Shown: positions 1 to 10,889, counted from the first letter of the stretch. The stretch is DNA of 64,000 nt from Amycolatopsis acididurans (GCF_012328925.1 NZ_JAAXLS010000008.1:1-64000); one strand, 5' to 3'. The notes: generated by a model not told the origin, from the sequence alone. Made by a program: numbers and translations.

Positions 1-427
1 GGGGTTCGTGGGCGGGTGCCGTGTACGTTCCGGGCGCGGCTTGTGGGGGGTTTGTCTCGGGCGTTCGCGTCGGGGCCGCGGCCGGTGTTCGTGGATGGCT
101 GGTTACGGCGTCGGTCTCTCGGGTCCCCGTGCGGGCCGCAGCCGCTGCCTGCGGGCCCGTCGCCACCGGGTTCGCCCCTCCCGGGCCACCTGCGCTGCTC
201 GATCCGCCTGCTAGTGCCGGCTCGGCGACCACCGTGCCGACGCCCGGCACCGGGTAGACGAGGCCCGCCAGCCGCAGTGCGTTGAGCACCTTCGTCGCGG
301 TCGCCATCGCGACGCCCCACTCCTGGGTGATCTGCCTCGTCGAGGGCACGCGGTCGCCAGGGCGCAGCTCACCCACGGCGATCCGGCGCTGCAGTTCGCT
401 CACGATCCTCGCGTAGGGATGGGTCAC
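1..427 (-). CDS. GntR-family transcriptional regulator, C-terminus cut by window edge
   Basis: Reading leftward from a GTG at 427, preceded by a good GGAGG ribosome-binding site, the frame stays open to the window edge, so the gene is partial. Residues 1-70 form a GntR-type winged helix: the recognition-helix stretch STRQITQEWGVAMATATKVL is followed by the usual wing GLVYPVPGVGTVV. After that comes a low-complexity Ala/Pro/Gly/Thr-rich stretch that looks like a linker. In actinomycetes this short GntR head is often fused to a second ligand-binding domain, but that part is outside the window. It is divergent from an FAD monooxygenase gene, and a perfect inverted repeat lies between them, so repression of the monooxygenase is the natural reading (inference). 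Confidence 0.75.
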   Translation of the reverse strand, partial: MTHPYARIVSELQRRIAVGELRPGDRVPSTRQITQEWGVAMATATKVLNALRLAGLVYPVPGVGTVVAEPALAGGSSSAGGPGGANPVATGPQAAAAARTGTRETDAVTSHPRTPAAAPTRTPETNPPQAAPGTYTAPAHEP

Positions 428-444
428 GCGTTCCTCCAGGTGCT

Positions 445-490
445 CTAGTGCACCTGCGGCAGGCTCTCACCGTGAGCTCGGGTGCACTAG
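445..490. promoter_or_regulatory. Inverted repeat, probable operator in divergent promoter region
   Basis: CTAGTGCACC at 445-454 is repeated in perfect inverted form as GGTGCACTAG at 481-490, with 26 bp between. It lies between the GntR start (427) and the monooxygenase start (532), immediately upstream of a recognisable -35 box. Placement and symmetry fit the operator of the adjacent GntR regulator; binding itself is inferred. Confidence 0.5.
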
Positions 491-495
491 GACAG

Positions 496-525
496 TTTAC
501 AGCGTATCGCCTGCGTTTGTACGGT
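496..525 (+). promoter_or_regulatory. Promoter of the FAD monooxygenase, probably giving a leaderless mRNA
   Basis: TTTACA at 496-501 and TACGGT at 520-525 are separated by 18 bp and match sigma-70-type -35 and -10 boxes. A start point 7 bp downstream of the -10 box would fall on the ATG at 532. No Shine-Dalgarno sequence precedes that ATG, so a leaderless transcript is likely. Confidence 0.45.
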
Positions 526-531
526 GTACGC

Positions 532-1746
532 ATGAAGCGAATCCTGATTTCCGGAGCAAGTATCGCCGGGCCCGCGCTGGCCTACTGGCTGCGCCACCAC
601 GGCTTCGAACCGACCGTCGTCGAACGGGCACCCGCGCTGCGCGAGGGCGGCCAGGCCGTGGATCTTCGCGGCACCGCGAGGACCGTCGTCGAGCGGATGG
701 GGTTGATGGAGCTCATCCGCGCGCACCACACCGGCACGGTCGGTGTCAGCGGAGTCGACCGCGCGAACAGACGCAAGTGGAACTGGGGCAGCGAGCTGTC
801 CGGACACTCGGGCGGGATGATCGCCGACATCGAGATCCTGCGCGCCGACCTCGCGCGAATCCTGTTCAACGCGGCGCGGGACGACGTCGAGTACCTCTTC
901 GGCGACTCGATCACCGCGCTGAACCAGCACGACGGCGGCGTGGACGTCACGCTCGCCAGCGGCAAGTCCCGGACGTTCGACCTGGTCGTCGGCGCGGACG
1001 GGCTGCACTCGGGCGTGCGGCGGCTCGCGTTCGGCCCCGAGGCGGAGTACGTGCACGACCAGGGCTACTACAAGGTGATCTTCGCGGCGGAGACCGCGCT
1101 CGAGCTCGACGGCCGGCAGCTGATGTACCTCATGCCCGGCAGGCGCCGCGCCTCGCTGTACCCGACCCGCACGGGGCGGACGCGAGGAATGTTCTTCTTC
1201 GCCGCGCCGCGGCTGGACTACGACCGCCATGACATCGCGCGGCAGAAGCAGATCGTCGCCGAGGCGTTCGCCGGTCAGGGCTGGGAGGTGCCGCGCATGG
1301 TCGAGTCCATGATGAAGACGCCGGACTTCTACTTCGACCGGGAAAGCATGGTGCGCGTCGGCAAGTGGTGGCGCGGACGTGCCGTGCTGGTCGGGGATTC
1401 GGTGTTCGGGGGTTCGGTCGGCATGGGCACGAGCATGGCGGTGGTGGGAGCCTACGTGCTCGCGGCCGAGCTGGCCGCGGCCGGCGGTGCGCACGAGCGG
1501 GCGTTCGCCTGCTATCAGAACAGGATGCGCGATTACGTCGCGGCCAACCAGAAACCTGTGCCAGGCGGGACAAAGATGTTCCTGCCGGCGTCCCGCCCGG
1601 CGATCTTCCTCGGCGACCTGTCGATGCGGATGATGCTCGCCGGCCCGTGGCGGAGGTTGCTCACCGGTGACCTCCAGGACAAGGCCGCATCGCTTTCACT
1701 GGAAAGTTACCCGAGTGGCGCAATGCTGGTGGACGGACGGCGGTAA
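532..1746 (+). CDS. FAD-dependent monooxygenase (PHBH-like)
   Basis: A 404-residue flavoprotein of the p-hydroxybenzoate-hydroxylase-like group. Three family signatures are visible: the N-terminal dinucleotide-binding turn GASIAGPALAYWL (residues 7-19, a variant of GxGxxG), the central DG motif VVGADGLHSGVRR near residue 153, and the GD motif GRAVLVGDS near residue 285, which contacts FAD ribityl and phosphate. Such enzymes hydroxylate or epoxidise aromatic or polyketide-like substrates with NAD(P)H and oxygen; related actinobacterial members can inactivate antibiotics. The substrate cannot be told from the sequence. I start at ATG 532 because upstream codons lack family similarity and overlap the operator and promoter. 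A GntR gene is divergent. Confidence 0.85.
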   Translation: MKRILISGASIAGPALAYWLRHHGFEPTVVERAPALREGGQAVDLRGTARTVVERMGLMELIRAHHTGTVGVSGVDRANRRKWNWGSELSGHSGGMIADIEILRADLARILFNAARDDVEYLFGDSITALNQHDGGVDVTLASGKSRTFDLVVGADGLHSGVRRLAFGPEAEYVHDQGYYKVIFAAETALELDGRQLMYLMPGRRRASLYPTRTGRTRGMFFFAAPRLDYDRHDIARQKQIVAEAFAGQGWEVPRMVESMMKTPDFYFDRESMVRVGKWWRGRAVLVGDSVFGGSVGMGTSMAVVGAYVLAAELAAAGGAHERAFACYQNRMRDYVAANQKPVPGGTKMFLPASRPAIFLGDLSMRMMLAGPWRRLLTGDLQDKAASLSLESYPSGAMLVDGRR

Positions 1747-1817
1747 GTAGAGGATGCTTGGTAACAACGGGTTTTTCAACGGGGGTCCATAAAGGACTGT
1801 CGCTTCGGGAGGTGCTG

Positions 1818-3329
1818 ATGAGTGGCGCGGATACTCGCGAGGACCTCGTTCCGCTGCGGACGGACTTCGACCGGTCCTGGCGCGGGTACGACGCGCGCCA
1901 GGTCCAGGAGTACGTGCACCGGGTCGAGACGGACTTCCGGCTGTTGACCTCCGATCGTGACGCCGCCGCGGCGAACGCCGAGGAACTGGCGTCGCGGCTG
2001 GAGGAACTGCGCAACCAGAACGACAAACTCCAGGCGAAGATCGACCGCATCAGCCGCGAGCCGATCGAGGCGGACGGGTTGTCGGAGCGGCTGTTGCGCA
2101 TGGTGGAGCTGGCCGAGGACGAGGCGACCGAGATCACCGACCGGGCGCGCGCGGCGGCCGAGCGGAGCTGGGCGGCGGCCGAGCAGGCCGCGGTTCGCGT
2201 GCGGGAGCGGCACGAACGGCTGGTCGCGGAGGTGGACGCGCGGCGGCGTCAGGTCACGGCGGAGCACGACGAGCTGATGCGGCGCACACACGAGCAGGTC
2301 GAGCTGATGACGAGCCAGGCGGCGCAGACCAGGCGGCGGCTGGACGAGCAGGCCGCGCGCCGCCGGGAGCAGGTCGAACGGGACTTCGAAGAGGCGATGA
2401 GTGTCCGCCGGAACGCCGCGATGCAGGCGATCGCCGAGCGGGACCAGGAGTCGCGCGAGCAGGCGGAACACCTGACCGCGACCGCGAAGGCCGAGTCGGA
2501 GCGGATGCTGACCGAGGCGAGGACGAGGTCCGAGCGCATGCTCGCCGACGCGACGGCCGAGTCGGAGCGGTTGATGGCGGAGGCCACGTCGCGGTCCGAG
2601 CGGATGCTCGCGGAGGCGACGGCGGAGTCGGAGCGGCTGGTCAGCGAGGCGACGTCGCGGTCGGAGGGGATGGTCGCCGACGCGACGGCCGAGTCCGAGC
2701 GCATGCTGGCGGAGGCCAAGGCGCGGTCCGAGGAGATGGTCGCCGAGGCGACGAAGAAGTCCGAGGACATGGTGGCCGCGGCGACCACGAGGTCCGAGCG
2801 CATGGTCGCGGATGCCACGTCGCGGTCCGAGGAGATGGTCGCGGAGGCCACCGCGAACTCCGAGCAGATGGTCGCCGACGCGACGGCCGAGTCCGAGCGG
2901 ATGCTCGCGGAGGCCAGATCGCGGTCGGAGCGGATGGTCGCCGAGGCCACAGCGAAGTCCGAGGAACTCGTCGCCGACGCGACCGCCACGGCGAAACGCC
3001 TGGTCGAGGACGCGGAGGGCCGGGTCGGCGTGCTGGAGTCGCTGCGGCAGCGCACGTCCGACCAGCTCCACGCGACGCAGCAACTCCTCGCCGAGGCGGC
3101 CCCGCTGCTGTTCGACCTCTCGCACGAGGAGGCCGGCGCGGCCGAGCCGAACGGCGCGGCCACGGCTGCGCTCCATCCGGTGCCGTTGCCCGTCCCGCGA
3201 GTGGAACCCGCCGAGCCCGACGAGCAGGGTGCCGACGGTGAGCCCGAGGCGTCGGTGGCCGGCACCGCGGACGCGCGGGCAAATCCATCGCCGGAACCCC
3301 GCGCGAAACAGCCGGTCAACGCGGGCTGA
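1818..3329 (+). CDS. DivIVA-like coiled-coil protein with 11-residue repeats
   Basis: A 503-residue protein starting at ATG 1818 behind GGGAGGT; an upstream GTG at 1758 is less likely. Residues about 8-40 (PLRTDFDRSWRGYDARQVQEYV) resemble the membrane-associating N-terminus of DivIVA/GpsB-type proteins, with the FxxxxRGYD pattern. A heptad-type coiled coil follows to about residue 220. Residues 223-398 are then sixteen uninterrupted 11-residue units of the form ATAESERMLAE, and the last 90 residues are a Pro/Glu-rich tail. The design recalls the polar-growth scaffold and filament proteins of filamentous actinomycetes (Scy/FilP type), which mix heptads and hendecads. A cytoskeletal or polarity role is inference. 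A hairpin terminator overlaps its stop codon. Confidence 0.75.
   Translation: MSGADTREDLVPLRTDFDRSWRGYDARQVQEYVHRVETDFRLLTSDRDAAAANAEELASRLEELRNQNDKLQAKIDRISREPIEADGLSERLLRMVELAEDEATEITDRARAAAERSWAAAEQAAVRVRERHERLVAEVDARRRQVTAEHDELMRRTHEQVELMTSQAAQTRRRLDEQAARRREQVERDFEEAMSVRRNAAMQAIAERDQESREQAEHLTATAKAESERMLTEARTRSERMLADATAESERLMAEATSRSERMLAEATAESERLVSEATSRSEGMVADATAESERMLAEAKARSEEMVAEATKKSEDMVAAATTRSERMVADATSRSEEMVAEATANSEQMVADATAESERMLAEARSRSERMVAEATAKSEELVADATATAKRLVEDAEGRVGVLESLRQRTSDQLHATQQLLAEAAPLLFDLSHEEAGAAEPNGAATAALHPVPLPVPRVEPAEPDEQGADGEPEASVAGTADARANPSPEPRAKQPVNAG
2484..3011 (+). repeat. Sixteen tandem 33-bp (11-codon) units inside the coiled-coil gene
   Basis: The protein translates into sixteen consecutive 11-residue units without gap or insertion, consensus A-T-(A/S)-x-S-E-R-M-(L/V)-A-(E/D). 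The DNA copies differ from each other at many positions, so the array is old and under selection at the protein level rather than a recent slippage product. Confidence 0.9.
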
Positions 3330-3346
3330 CCGCTGGATCAGCCCGC
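3321..3346 (+). terminator. Hairpin terminator after the coiled-coil gene
   Basis: GCGGGCTGA (3321-3329) pairs perfectly with TCAGCCCGC (3338-3346) around an 8-nt loop. The stop codon TGA is the end of the first arm. No clear T tract follows, as is common in high-GC actinomycetes. Confidence 0.6.
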
Positions 3347-3464
3347 ATTGACCGGGAATCGGGCATGGCCGCAATACAGATTTGGCGAAACGACAATTTC
3401 TGTGTTTATTGATCTCGATGATTCGCACTCCTCTCCAAACGCTTGACGCGCTAATGTCGAGGGG

Positions 3465-3938
3465 GTGGAAAATCAGTCAGCTTACCGAGTTCGTAGCGTC
3501 GGGCGGGACGACTACGTACCCGCATATCTGAGCCTGATCTCGAACGCCCTTTCCTGGGGCGGTTCCCGCTTGTTCCTCCGGCGTTTCGGTGTCGGCATCA
3601 ACGAGTGGCGCGTGATGTCCGCCATCGTCAACCAGCCCGGTTGCACGGCCACCCAGGTGGGCGACGAACTCGGCCTCAACAAATCCGTCGTCAGCCGCAG
3701 CCTCCAGTTCCTGCAGAGCCGCGACCTGGTCAACGTCGACGCCGCGGACGGCCGCCGCGTGCTGTGGCTGACCGGGCCCGGCCACGAACTCCACGACCAG
3801 CTCATCGAGATCGCCCTCAAGCGCGAGGAGTTCCTGCTCGCCGGGTTCAGTCAGCAGGAGAAGGAACTGCTGCTGAGCTTCCTGCGCCGGATGTACGACA
3901 ACGTACCGGCGATGAACGCCTACGACCCGGGCGAGTAG
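3465..3938 (+). CDS. MarR-family transcriptional regulator
   Basis: A 157-residue MarR-type winged-helix protein. The core has the expected order: dimerisation helix (YLSLISNALSWGGSRLFLRRF), the N-W-R-V helix 2, recognition helix QVGDELGLNKSVVSRSLQFL, and a wing with DGRR (ADGRRVLWLT). Such proteins repress efflux or detoxification genes until a small phenolic or oxidant ligand binds. The start is GTG 3465; a TAATGT -10-like box at 3452-3457 would place transcription start at or next to it, so translation may be leaderless. The next gene, an NAD(P)-binding protein, is convergent, so its target is not obvious from context. Confidence 0.85.
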   Translation: MENQSAYRVRSVGRDDYVPAYLSLISNALSWGGSRLFLRRFGVGINEWRVMSAIVNQPGCTATQVGDELGLNKSVVSRSLQFLQSRDLVNVDAADGRRVLWLTGPGHELHDQLIEIALKREEFLLAGFSQQEKELLLSFLRRMYDNVPAMNAYDPGE

Positions 3939-3958
3939 CCGCTGTCCACTATGGACCA

Positions 3959-3982
3959 GTCGCGGCACGCTGGTGCCGCGAC
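3959..3982. terminator. Bidirectional hairpin between convergent genes
   Basis: GTCGCGGCAC (3959-3968) and GTGCCGCGAC (3973-3982) form a perfect 10-bp stem with a 4-nt loop between the convergent MarR and NAD(P)-binding genes. It is placed to stop transcription from both sides. Confidence 0.65.
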
Positions 3983-4009
3983 GCGGGCTGGGGAGATCGC
4001 CGACGCCGG

Positions 4010-4651
4010 TTAGCGATCCTGCGCTTCCGGATCCGGCTTCAGCGCCGCGAACAGCGACGGCCAGTCCGGCTTGCCGGACTCGGCGTCGTCGTACAGCTCG
4101 AAGGTCTTGCCCGACGCCGACGGGTCGAACAACGCCGCCACCACGGCGTCGGCGACCGCGTCCCGGCTGATCCTGCCTTCGCCGGTGTCGCCCTGCTCGA
4201 CGCGGACGCCGTTCGCCGCGAGGTCGTGCAGCCAGCTGGGGCGGATGATCGTGTACTGCGCCCCGCTCGTACGCAACGCCCGCTCGCCACGCGAGCGTGC
4301 GTCGATCCGTGTCGTCATCTCGGGGTGCTCCGCCGCGCGCGTGAGGTAGATCTGCGAGACCAGGATGACCGGAACGTCCTCGCGTGCGCCGATTTCGGCG
4401 ATCTGGCCGACGCCCTCGTGCAGCACGCTTTCCGCGCCGCGTGGCGGTTCCACGCTGATCACGATTCCCTCCGTGTCATGGAACACCGCGGGATCGGGGC
4501 TCGCCAGATCGAGTCTGGTGACGTCCGCGCCGGCGGGCGCGTCATGGGCCTCGCGGCTCGCGATCACGACCCGGTGCCCGTGCGCGGTCAGCCGTTCGAC
4601 GACACGGCGCCCGGTCCGCCCGGCGCCGCCAACCACGACGAAGGTGCTCAT
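4010..4651 (-). CDS. NAD(P)-binding NmrA/SDR-like protein
   Basis: A 213-residue atypical short-chain dehydrogenase-like protein. The N-terminus FVVVGGAGRTGRRVVERL carries the GGxGxxG nucleotide-binding turn, and YTIIRPSWL in the second half matches the segment that follows the active-site region in NAD(P)H-binding NmrA/SDRa proteins. The classical YxxxK pair is not evident, so it may be a redox sensor or a reductase with an unusual active site. It is about the usual length for single-domain members (200-220). It is convergent with the MarR gene; an inverted repeat (4725-4767) lies upstream. The substrate is unknown. Confidence 0.75.
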   Translation of the reverse strand: MSTFVVVGGAGRTGRRVVERLTAHGHRVVIASREAHDAPAGADVTRLDLASPDPAVFHDTEGIVISVEPPRGAESVLHEGVGQIAEIGAREDVPVILVSQIYLTRAAEHPEMTTRIDARSRGERALRTSGAQYTIIRPSWLHDLAANGVRVEQGDTGEGRISRDAVADAVVAALFDPSASGKTFELYDDAESGKPDWPSLFAALKPDPEAQDR

Positions 4652-4724
4652 CGGTGCCTCCCGACTCGCTCGTTCGCACCAGGATGGCCTTGATCGCGAT
4701 CATGGTCAATGGGCCGTGCACAGT

Positions 4725-4767
4725 GGATCTAGCACCGGGCGGCGAGGCCGCGGCCAGTGCTAGATCC
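4725..4767. repeat. Perfect 11-bp inverted repeat between two minus-strand genes
   Basis: GGATCTAGCAC (4725-4735) is matched by GTGCTAGATCC (4757-4767) with 21 bp between. It is downstream of the hypothetical gene ending at 4789 and upstream of the NAD(P)-binding gene starting at 4651. It could be a terminator stem for the first or an operator of the second; sequence alone does not decide. Confidence 0.45.
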
Positions 4768-4788
4768 CTTGCCGCAGAGCGGTTTCGT

Positions 4789-5202
4789 TCAGCGGACGCG
4801 CTTGGGAATGCGCGGCCGCACCACGGCCGCGGCGCCGGTGAGCCGCGGGCCGTGCGGTTGTAACGAGGCGAGCCGGTAACACGCGAGAATCCGCAGCCCG
4901 GTCCACTCCCGCTGGTTCCAGTCGGCCGGTACCCGCGGGGGCTCCCAGCCGTTGTCCACCGCTCTGGTCCAGACGTCGTGCGCGTGCCCGGCGAGCAATA
5001 CCAGGTCGGTCACGGGTTCGGTGCGCGGCACGAGTTCGGACTCGCAACGGATCGCGTGGACCGCCGCCGAAAGGTGCTGCTCGAAGGCGCTCCACAGGGC
5101 GGGGTCCTCGGCAAGGGCGGGCCAGCCGGACTCCAGCCGCCCGGCGATGCCCTGCAGCCAGCGCCGGGCGGATCGGTCCGCCACCAAGTCGGCCCAGCCC
5201 AT
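4789..5202 (-). CDS. Conserved-looking hypothetical protein, 137 aa
   Basis: I do not recognise a named family. The frame begins MGWADLVADRSARRWLQGIA and is mostly helical in appearance, with several Trp residues (WSAFEQHL, VWTRAVDNGWEP, WNQREWTGLRIL) and a basic C-terminus ending in PRIPKRVR. There is no signal peptide or membrane segment. It lies 112 bp downstream of tex on the same strand, so it may be cotranscribed with it. The ATG at 5202 is chosen because the frame further up overlaps tex and has no protein-like composition; no strong ribosome-binding site is seen, which lowers certainty about the start. Confidence 0.6.
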   Translation of the reverse strand: MGWADLVADRSARRWLQGIAGRLESGWPALAEDPALWSAFEQHLSAAVHAIRCESELVPRTEPVTDLVLLAGHAHDVWTRAVDNGWEPPRVPADWNQREWTGLRILACYRLASLQPHGPRLTGAAAVVRPRIPKRVR

Positions 5203-5314
5203 GCGTCGATGATGAGCCGCCGACCCGCCCGTGCGCCAGCCGGGTGTGGATTGTTCCGCCGGATGCGTGCTTACGCGATCCACGCAATGACGGAACGTGA
5301 CTGCGTGAACCGGT

Positions 5315-7675
<2,361 letters not shown>

Positions 7676-7872
7676 GTTCCTGATCCACTCCCTTGTTGAA
7701 GTCGCCGTCGAGCATTGTGCCCGCGCCCCGCTGCGGGGTGGTGCACAGGGGTTCGTGAACCACGAAGTAACCAAATCGGGTGCGGGCGCGACTGTCGAGT
7801 ATCTGTCGTTGTTCTCATGGCCCCTCGGTGGTGCGGATGGAAGGCTCTGGCGGGGGTGACCGCAGTGTCAAG

Positions 7873-8091
7873 ATGCGTGTGCAAAGCAAACACGTGACCC
7901 TCGAGTCGGGTACTTCGCTTTCGTATCCCGGAATTCTGCTGGTCGGCTACGAGGATGAGGAGCCGGTCTGCGAGCGATGGGTGCCTTTTGGCGAGGAACC
8001 GACGGAAGAGGACGACGAGCGCCTGATCGAGGAACTGCGCGGAGCCCTGTTGTGGCAACAACATCGGCCATCGTCGTGGTGCGGTTCCTGA
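7873..8091 (+). CDS. Small hypothetical acidic protein, about 72 aa
   Basis: An open frame coding for MRVQSKHVTLESGTSLSYPG followed by an acidic stretch (GEEPTEEDDERLIEEL) and a Trp-containing end. I do not recognise it. Composition and codon-third GC fit a real gene, and it starts a rightward group that continues with an alpha/beta hydrolase 69 bp later. Other in-frame starts exist (ATG 7837, GTG 7867); no ribosome-binding site settles the choice. No signal peptide or membrane segment is present. Confidence 0.45.
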   Translation: MRVQSKHVTLESGTSLSYPGILLVGYEDEEPVCERWVPFGEEPTEEDDERLIEELRGALLWQQHRPSSWCGS

Positions 8092-8160
8092 CCGGTGAGT
8101 GCTGGTGGCACCCACTTCGCGGCAGTGCGGAACGGGCCGGAATGTGCCAAGCTTTCTGCC

Positions 8161-8922
8161 GTGGTCAACGAGGATTTCGTACGCTTCGGGCAGGGCGGGC
8201 ACCTCGTACTGGTGCTGCACGGCTGGTTCGGTTCGGCCGGGGCCTGGGGGTCGCTGATCCCGCATCTGGACGGCGACCGCTACACCTACGTCTTCGCGAA
8301 CTACCGCGGCTACGGCGCCCGTCAGCACGTCGAGGGCGAGCATACCGTCGCCGAGGCCGCCGCCGACGTGCTCGCGCTCGCCGACCGGCTGGACGCCGAC
8401 CGGTTCTCGCTCGTCGGGCATTCGATGGGCGGCAGCATCATGCAGTGGGTCTACGCCGACGCGCCGCAACGGGTGCGCTGCCTGGTCGGCATCTCACCGG
8501 TGCCCGCCGGCGGCGTGCCGTTCGACGAGGAGACGTGGCAGCTGTTTTCCAGCGCTGCCGAGGAATCCGCCAGCCGCCGCGCGATCATCGACTTCACCAC
8601 GGGCGGCAGGCATCCCGACGCCTGGTTGGACGGCATGGTGATCCACTCGCTGGAGCATTCGGATACGGCCGCGTTCGGCGACTACCTGCGGGCGTGGGCC
8701 AAAACCGACTTCCACGAGCGCATCGAAGGTGCCGAGGTGCCCATCAAGGTCCTCGTCGGCGAGAACGACCCGGCGCTGGGCGAGCAGACGATGCTCGCCA
8801 CGTTCGCGAAGTGGTATCCGAACTTCGAGATCGAGGTCCTCGCCGACGCCGGGCACTACGCCGCCGACGAAATCCCGGTGACCACGGCCAACGCGATCGA
8901 GATCTTCCTCGATGAGCACTGA
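8161..8922 (+). CDS. Alpha/beta hydrolase
   Basis: A 253-residue alpha/beta-hydrolase-fold protein. The oxyanion strand VLVLHGWFGSAGAWGSLIPH, the nucleophile elbow GHSMGG (Ser near residue 90), the acid in LVGENDPALG and the terminal histidine in DAGHYAADE give a complete Ser-Asp-His triad. The most likely activity is ester, lactone or amide hydrolysis on a small molecule; the substrate is not evident. Translation probably starts at GTG 8161 (VVNEDFVRFG). Its last 11 bases overlap the start of the P450 gene, so the two proteins are translationally coupled and may act on the same compound (inference). Confidence 0.85.
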   Translation: MVNEDFVRFGQGGHLVLVLHGWFGSAGAWGSLIPHLDGDRYTYVFANYRGYGARQHVEGEHTVAEAAADVLALADRLDADRFSLVGHSMGGSIMQWVYADAPQRVRCLVGISPVPAGGVPFDEETWQLFSSAAEESASRRAIIDFTTGGRHPDAWLDGMVIHSLEHSDTAAFGDYLRAWAKTDFHERIEGAEVPIKVLVGENDPALGEQTMLATFAKWYPNFEIEVLADAGHYAADEIPVTTANAIEIFLDEH

Positions 8923-10144
8923 CGTTTTCGATCCACGGGTGTTCGCGCGGGGCCTCCCGCACGACGAGCTACGCCGGTTGCGCGAGGCGGAACCCGTTGC
9001 ATGGCAAGAAGAACACGACGTCCTCGACTGGCCCGCCGGCCCCGGCTACTGGGCGGTGACCCGCTACGAGGACGTCAAGCACGTGCTGCGTACCCCCGAG
9101 GTGTACTCGTCCTGGCTCGGTGCGACGCAGATCCGCGATCCCGAACCGGACGACCTCGCCTTCATCCGCCGGATGATCCTCAACATGGACCCGCCCGAAC
9201 ACAACCGGCTGCGCCGCATCGTCTCGGCCGTGTTCACCCGGCGCAGGCTGGAACGTTTCGCCGACCAGATCGCCGACCGCGCCCGCACGCTCATCGGTGC
9301 CGTCTCCGGGCGCGGGCACTGCGATCTGCCGGTCGAGGTCACCGACGACTTCCCGCTGCTCAACCTGTCCGACCTGCTCGGCGTGCCCGCGCAGGACCGC
9401 GGACTACTGCTGAAATGGACCAACCGCGTGATCGGGTATCAGGATCCCGAGCACGCCGAGATCATGCGCGACGAGAACGGCAAACCGATCAACCCGCGCT
9501 CACCGGCGATGCTGGCCGACATGTTCGGCTACGCGCAGCAGCTCGCGGCGGACAAGCGGAAGCATCCGGCGGACGACCTGATGACCGCGCTGGTCAACGC
9601 GTCGGTGGACGGGCGCGCGCTCGACGACGCCGAACTGGAGATGTTCTTCTTCCTGGTGGTGATCGCGGGCAACGACACCGTGCGCAGCGCGCTGCCCGGC
9701 GGCGTGCTGGCGCTGGTCGAGCACCCACAGGCCTACCGTCGCCTGCGCGCCGAGCCCGAACTGCTGCCCGGCGCGATCGAGGAGATGCTGCGCTGGCATC
9801 CGCCCGTGCTGACGTTCCGGCGCACCGCGAAACAGGACACCGAACTGTCCGGGCAGCGCATCCGCGCCGGGGACAAGGTGGTCGTGTACTTCGCGTCCGC
9901 GCACTTCGACGAGCGCGCGTTCGACGACCCGTACACGTTCGACATCACCCGCACGCCCAACGACCACCTCGCGTTCGGCCAGGGCCCGCACCTGTGCCTC
10001 GGCGCGCACTTCGGCCGGTTGCAGATGCGGGTGTTCTTCACCGAGTTCCTGCGCATGCTGCCCGAGGTGCGGCTCGACGGCGAGGTGCGGCACCTGACGT
10101 CGAACTTCATCAACGGGATCACGCATCTCCCGCTGCGCTGGTGA
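8912..10144 (+). CDS. Cytochrome P450
   Basis: A 410-residue soluble bacterial P450. The heme-binding loop [15 protein letters not shown] carries the Cys ligand near residue 361. The K-helix ExxR is EEMLR near 290, and the I-helix reads VIAGNDTVR near 255, with the oxygen-activating Asp/Thr pair but Asn in place of the more common Glu/Gly. The pattern [18 protein letters not shown] is typical of the actinobacterial branch that contains steroid-, terpenoid- and lipid-hydroxylating CYPs (CYP124/125/142-like). No dedicated ferredoxin is adjacent. It overlaps the alpha/beta hydrolase gene upstream and, tail to tail, the end of pxpA by 26 bp. Confidence 0.93.
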   Translation: MSTDVFDPRVFARGLPHDELRRLREAEPVAWQEEHDVLDWPAGPGYWAVTRYEDVKHVLRTPEVYSSWLGATQIRDPEPDDLAFIRRMILNMDPPEHNRLRRIVSAVFTRRRLERFADQIADRARTLIGAVSGRGHCDLPVEVTDDFPLLNLSDLLGVPAQDRGLLLKWTNRVIGYQDPEHAEIMRDENGKPINPRSPAMLADMFGYAQQLAADKRKHPADDLMTALVNASVDGRALDDAELEMFFFLVVIAGNDTVRSALPGGVLALVEHPQAYRRLRAEPELLPGAIEEMLRWHPPVLTFRRTAKQDTELSGQRIRAGDKVVVYFASAHFDERAFDDPYTFDITRTPNDHLAFGQGPHLCLGAHFGRLQMRVFFTEFLRMLPEVRLDGEVRHLTSNFINGITHLPLRW

Positions 10145-10889
10145 ACGGCCCGAGCGGCACCCCGGCCCGCACGAGCGCGTCCCGGACCCGCACGGCGATG
10201 TCCACCGCACCCGGGGTGTCGCCGTGCACGCAGATCGACTGCGGCTCGATCTTCACCGTGGTTCCGTCGATGGCGGTGATCTCGCCGTCGGTGGCCATCC
10301 GGACCACGCGTTCGGTCACCTCGTCCGGGTCGTGGATGACCGCGCCGGGGAGCCGCCGCGACACCAGCGTGCCCTCCGGTGTGTAGGCGCGGTCGGCGAA
10401 GGCTTCCCTGATGGTCCGCAGCCCGGCTGATTCCGCCTGCCTCAGCCACTCCGAACCCGGCAGCCCCAGCACGGGCAGGTCCGGGTCGTAGGTCTTCACC
10501 GCGCTCACCACGGCGGCGGCCTGCTCGGCGTGCTTGACGATCGCGTTGTACAGGGCGCCGTGCGGCTTGACGTACCGCACCCGGGTGCCGGCCACGCGGG
10601 CGAACCCGTCGAGCGCCGCGATCTGGTAGATCACGTCGTTGACCAGCTCGGCCGGGTCCACGTCGATGAACCGACGGCCGAAACCGGCCAGGTCCCGGTA
10701 GGCGACCTGCGCGCCGACGGCCACCCCGTGCGCGGCCGCCCGCTCGGTCACCCTGCGCAGCACGCTGGGGTCCCCGGCGTGGAAGCCACAGGCCACGTTC
10801 GCGCTGGTCACGATATCCAGCAAGGCGTCGTCGTGGGTCAGCGGCCAGACGCCGAAACCCTCACCGAGGTCGCTGTTGAGGTCGATCAC
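10119..10889 (-). CDS. pxpA: 5-oxoprolinase subunit A (LamB/YcsF family)
   Basis: A 256-residue LamB/YcsF family protein starting [20 protein letters not shown], with the conserved [13 protein letters not shown] and the [10 protein letters not shown] signatures. PxpA works with PxpB and PxpC to hydrolyse 5-oxoproline (pyroglutamate) to glutamate using ATP. No pxpB or pxpC gene lies next to it here, so the partners must be elsewhere. GTG 10889 is supported by AAGGAG just upstream. Its 3' end overlaps the P450 gene by 26 bp in convergent orientation. Confidence 0.88.
   Translation of the reverse strand: MIDLNSDLGEGFGVWPLTHDDALLDIVTSANVACGFHAGDPSVLRRVTERAAAHGVAVGAQVAYRDLAGFGRRFIDVDPAELVNDVIYQIAALDGFARVAGTRVRYVKPHGALYNAIVKHAEQAAAVVSAVKTYDPDLPVLGLPGSEWLRQAESAGLRTIREAFADRAYTPEGTLVSRRLPGAVIHDPDEVTERVVRMATDGEITAIDGTTVKIEPQSICVHGDTPGAVDIAVRVRDALVRAGVPLGPFTSAAGDA

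Noticed and set aside
1776..3428. A 550-codon minus-strand frame opposite the coiled-coil gene, with a repetitive product
   Set aside because: The repeats are just the antisense translation of the hendecad array; no motif or ribosome-binding site supports it.
7750..7761. Short inverted repeat GGTTC-GT-GAACC upstream of tex
   Set aside because: Five-base arms occur often by chance, and no regulator gene is adjacent.
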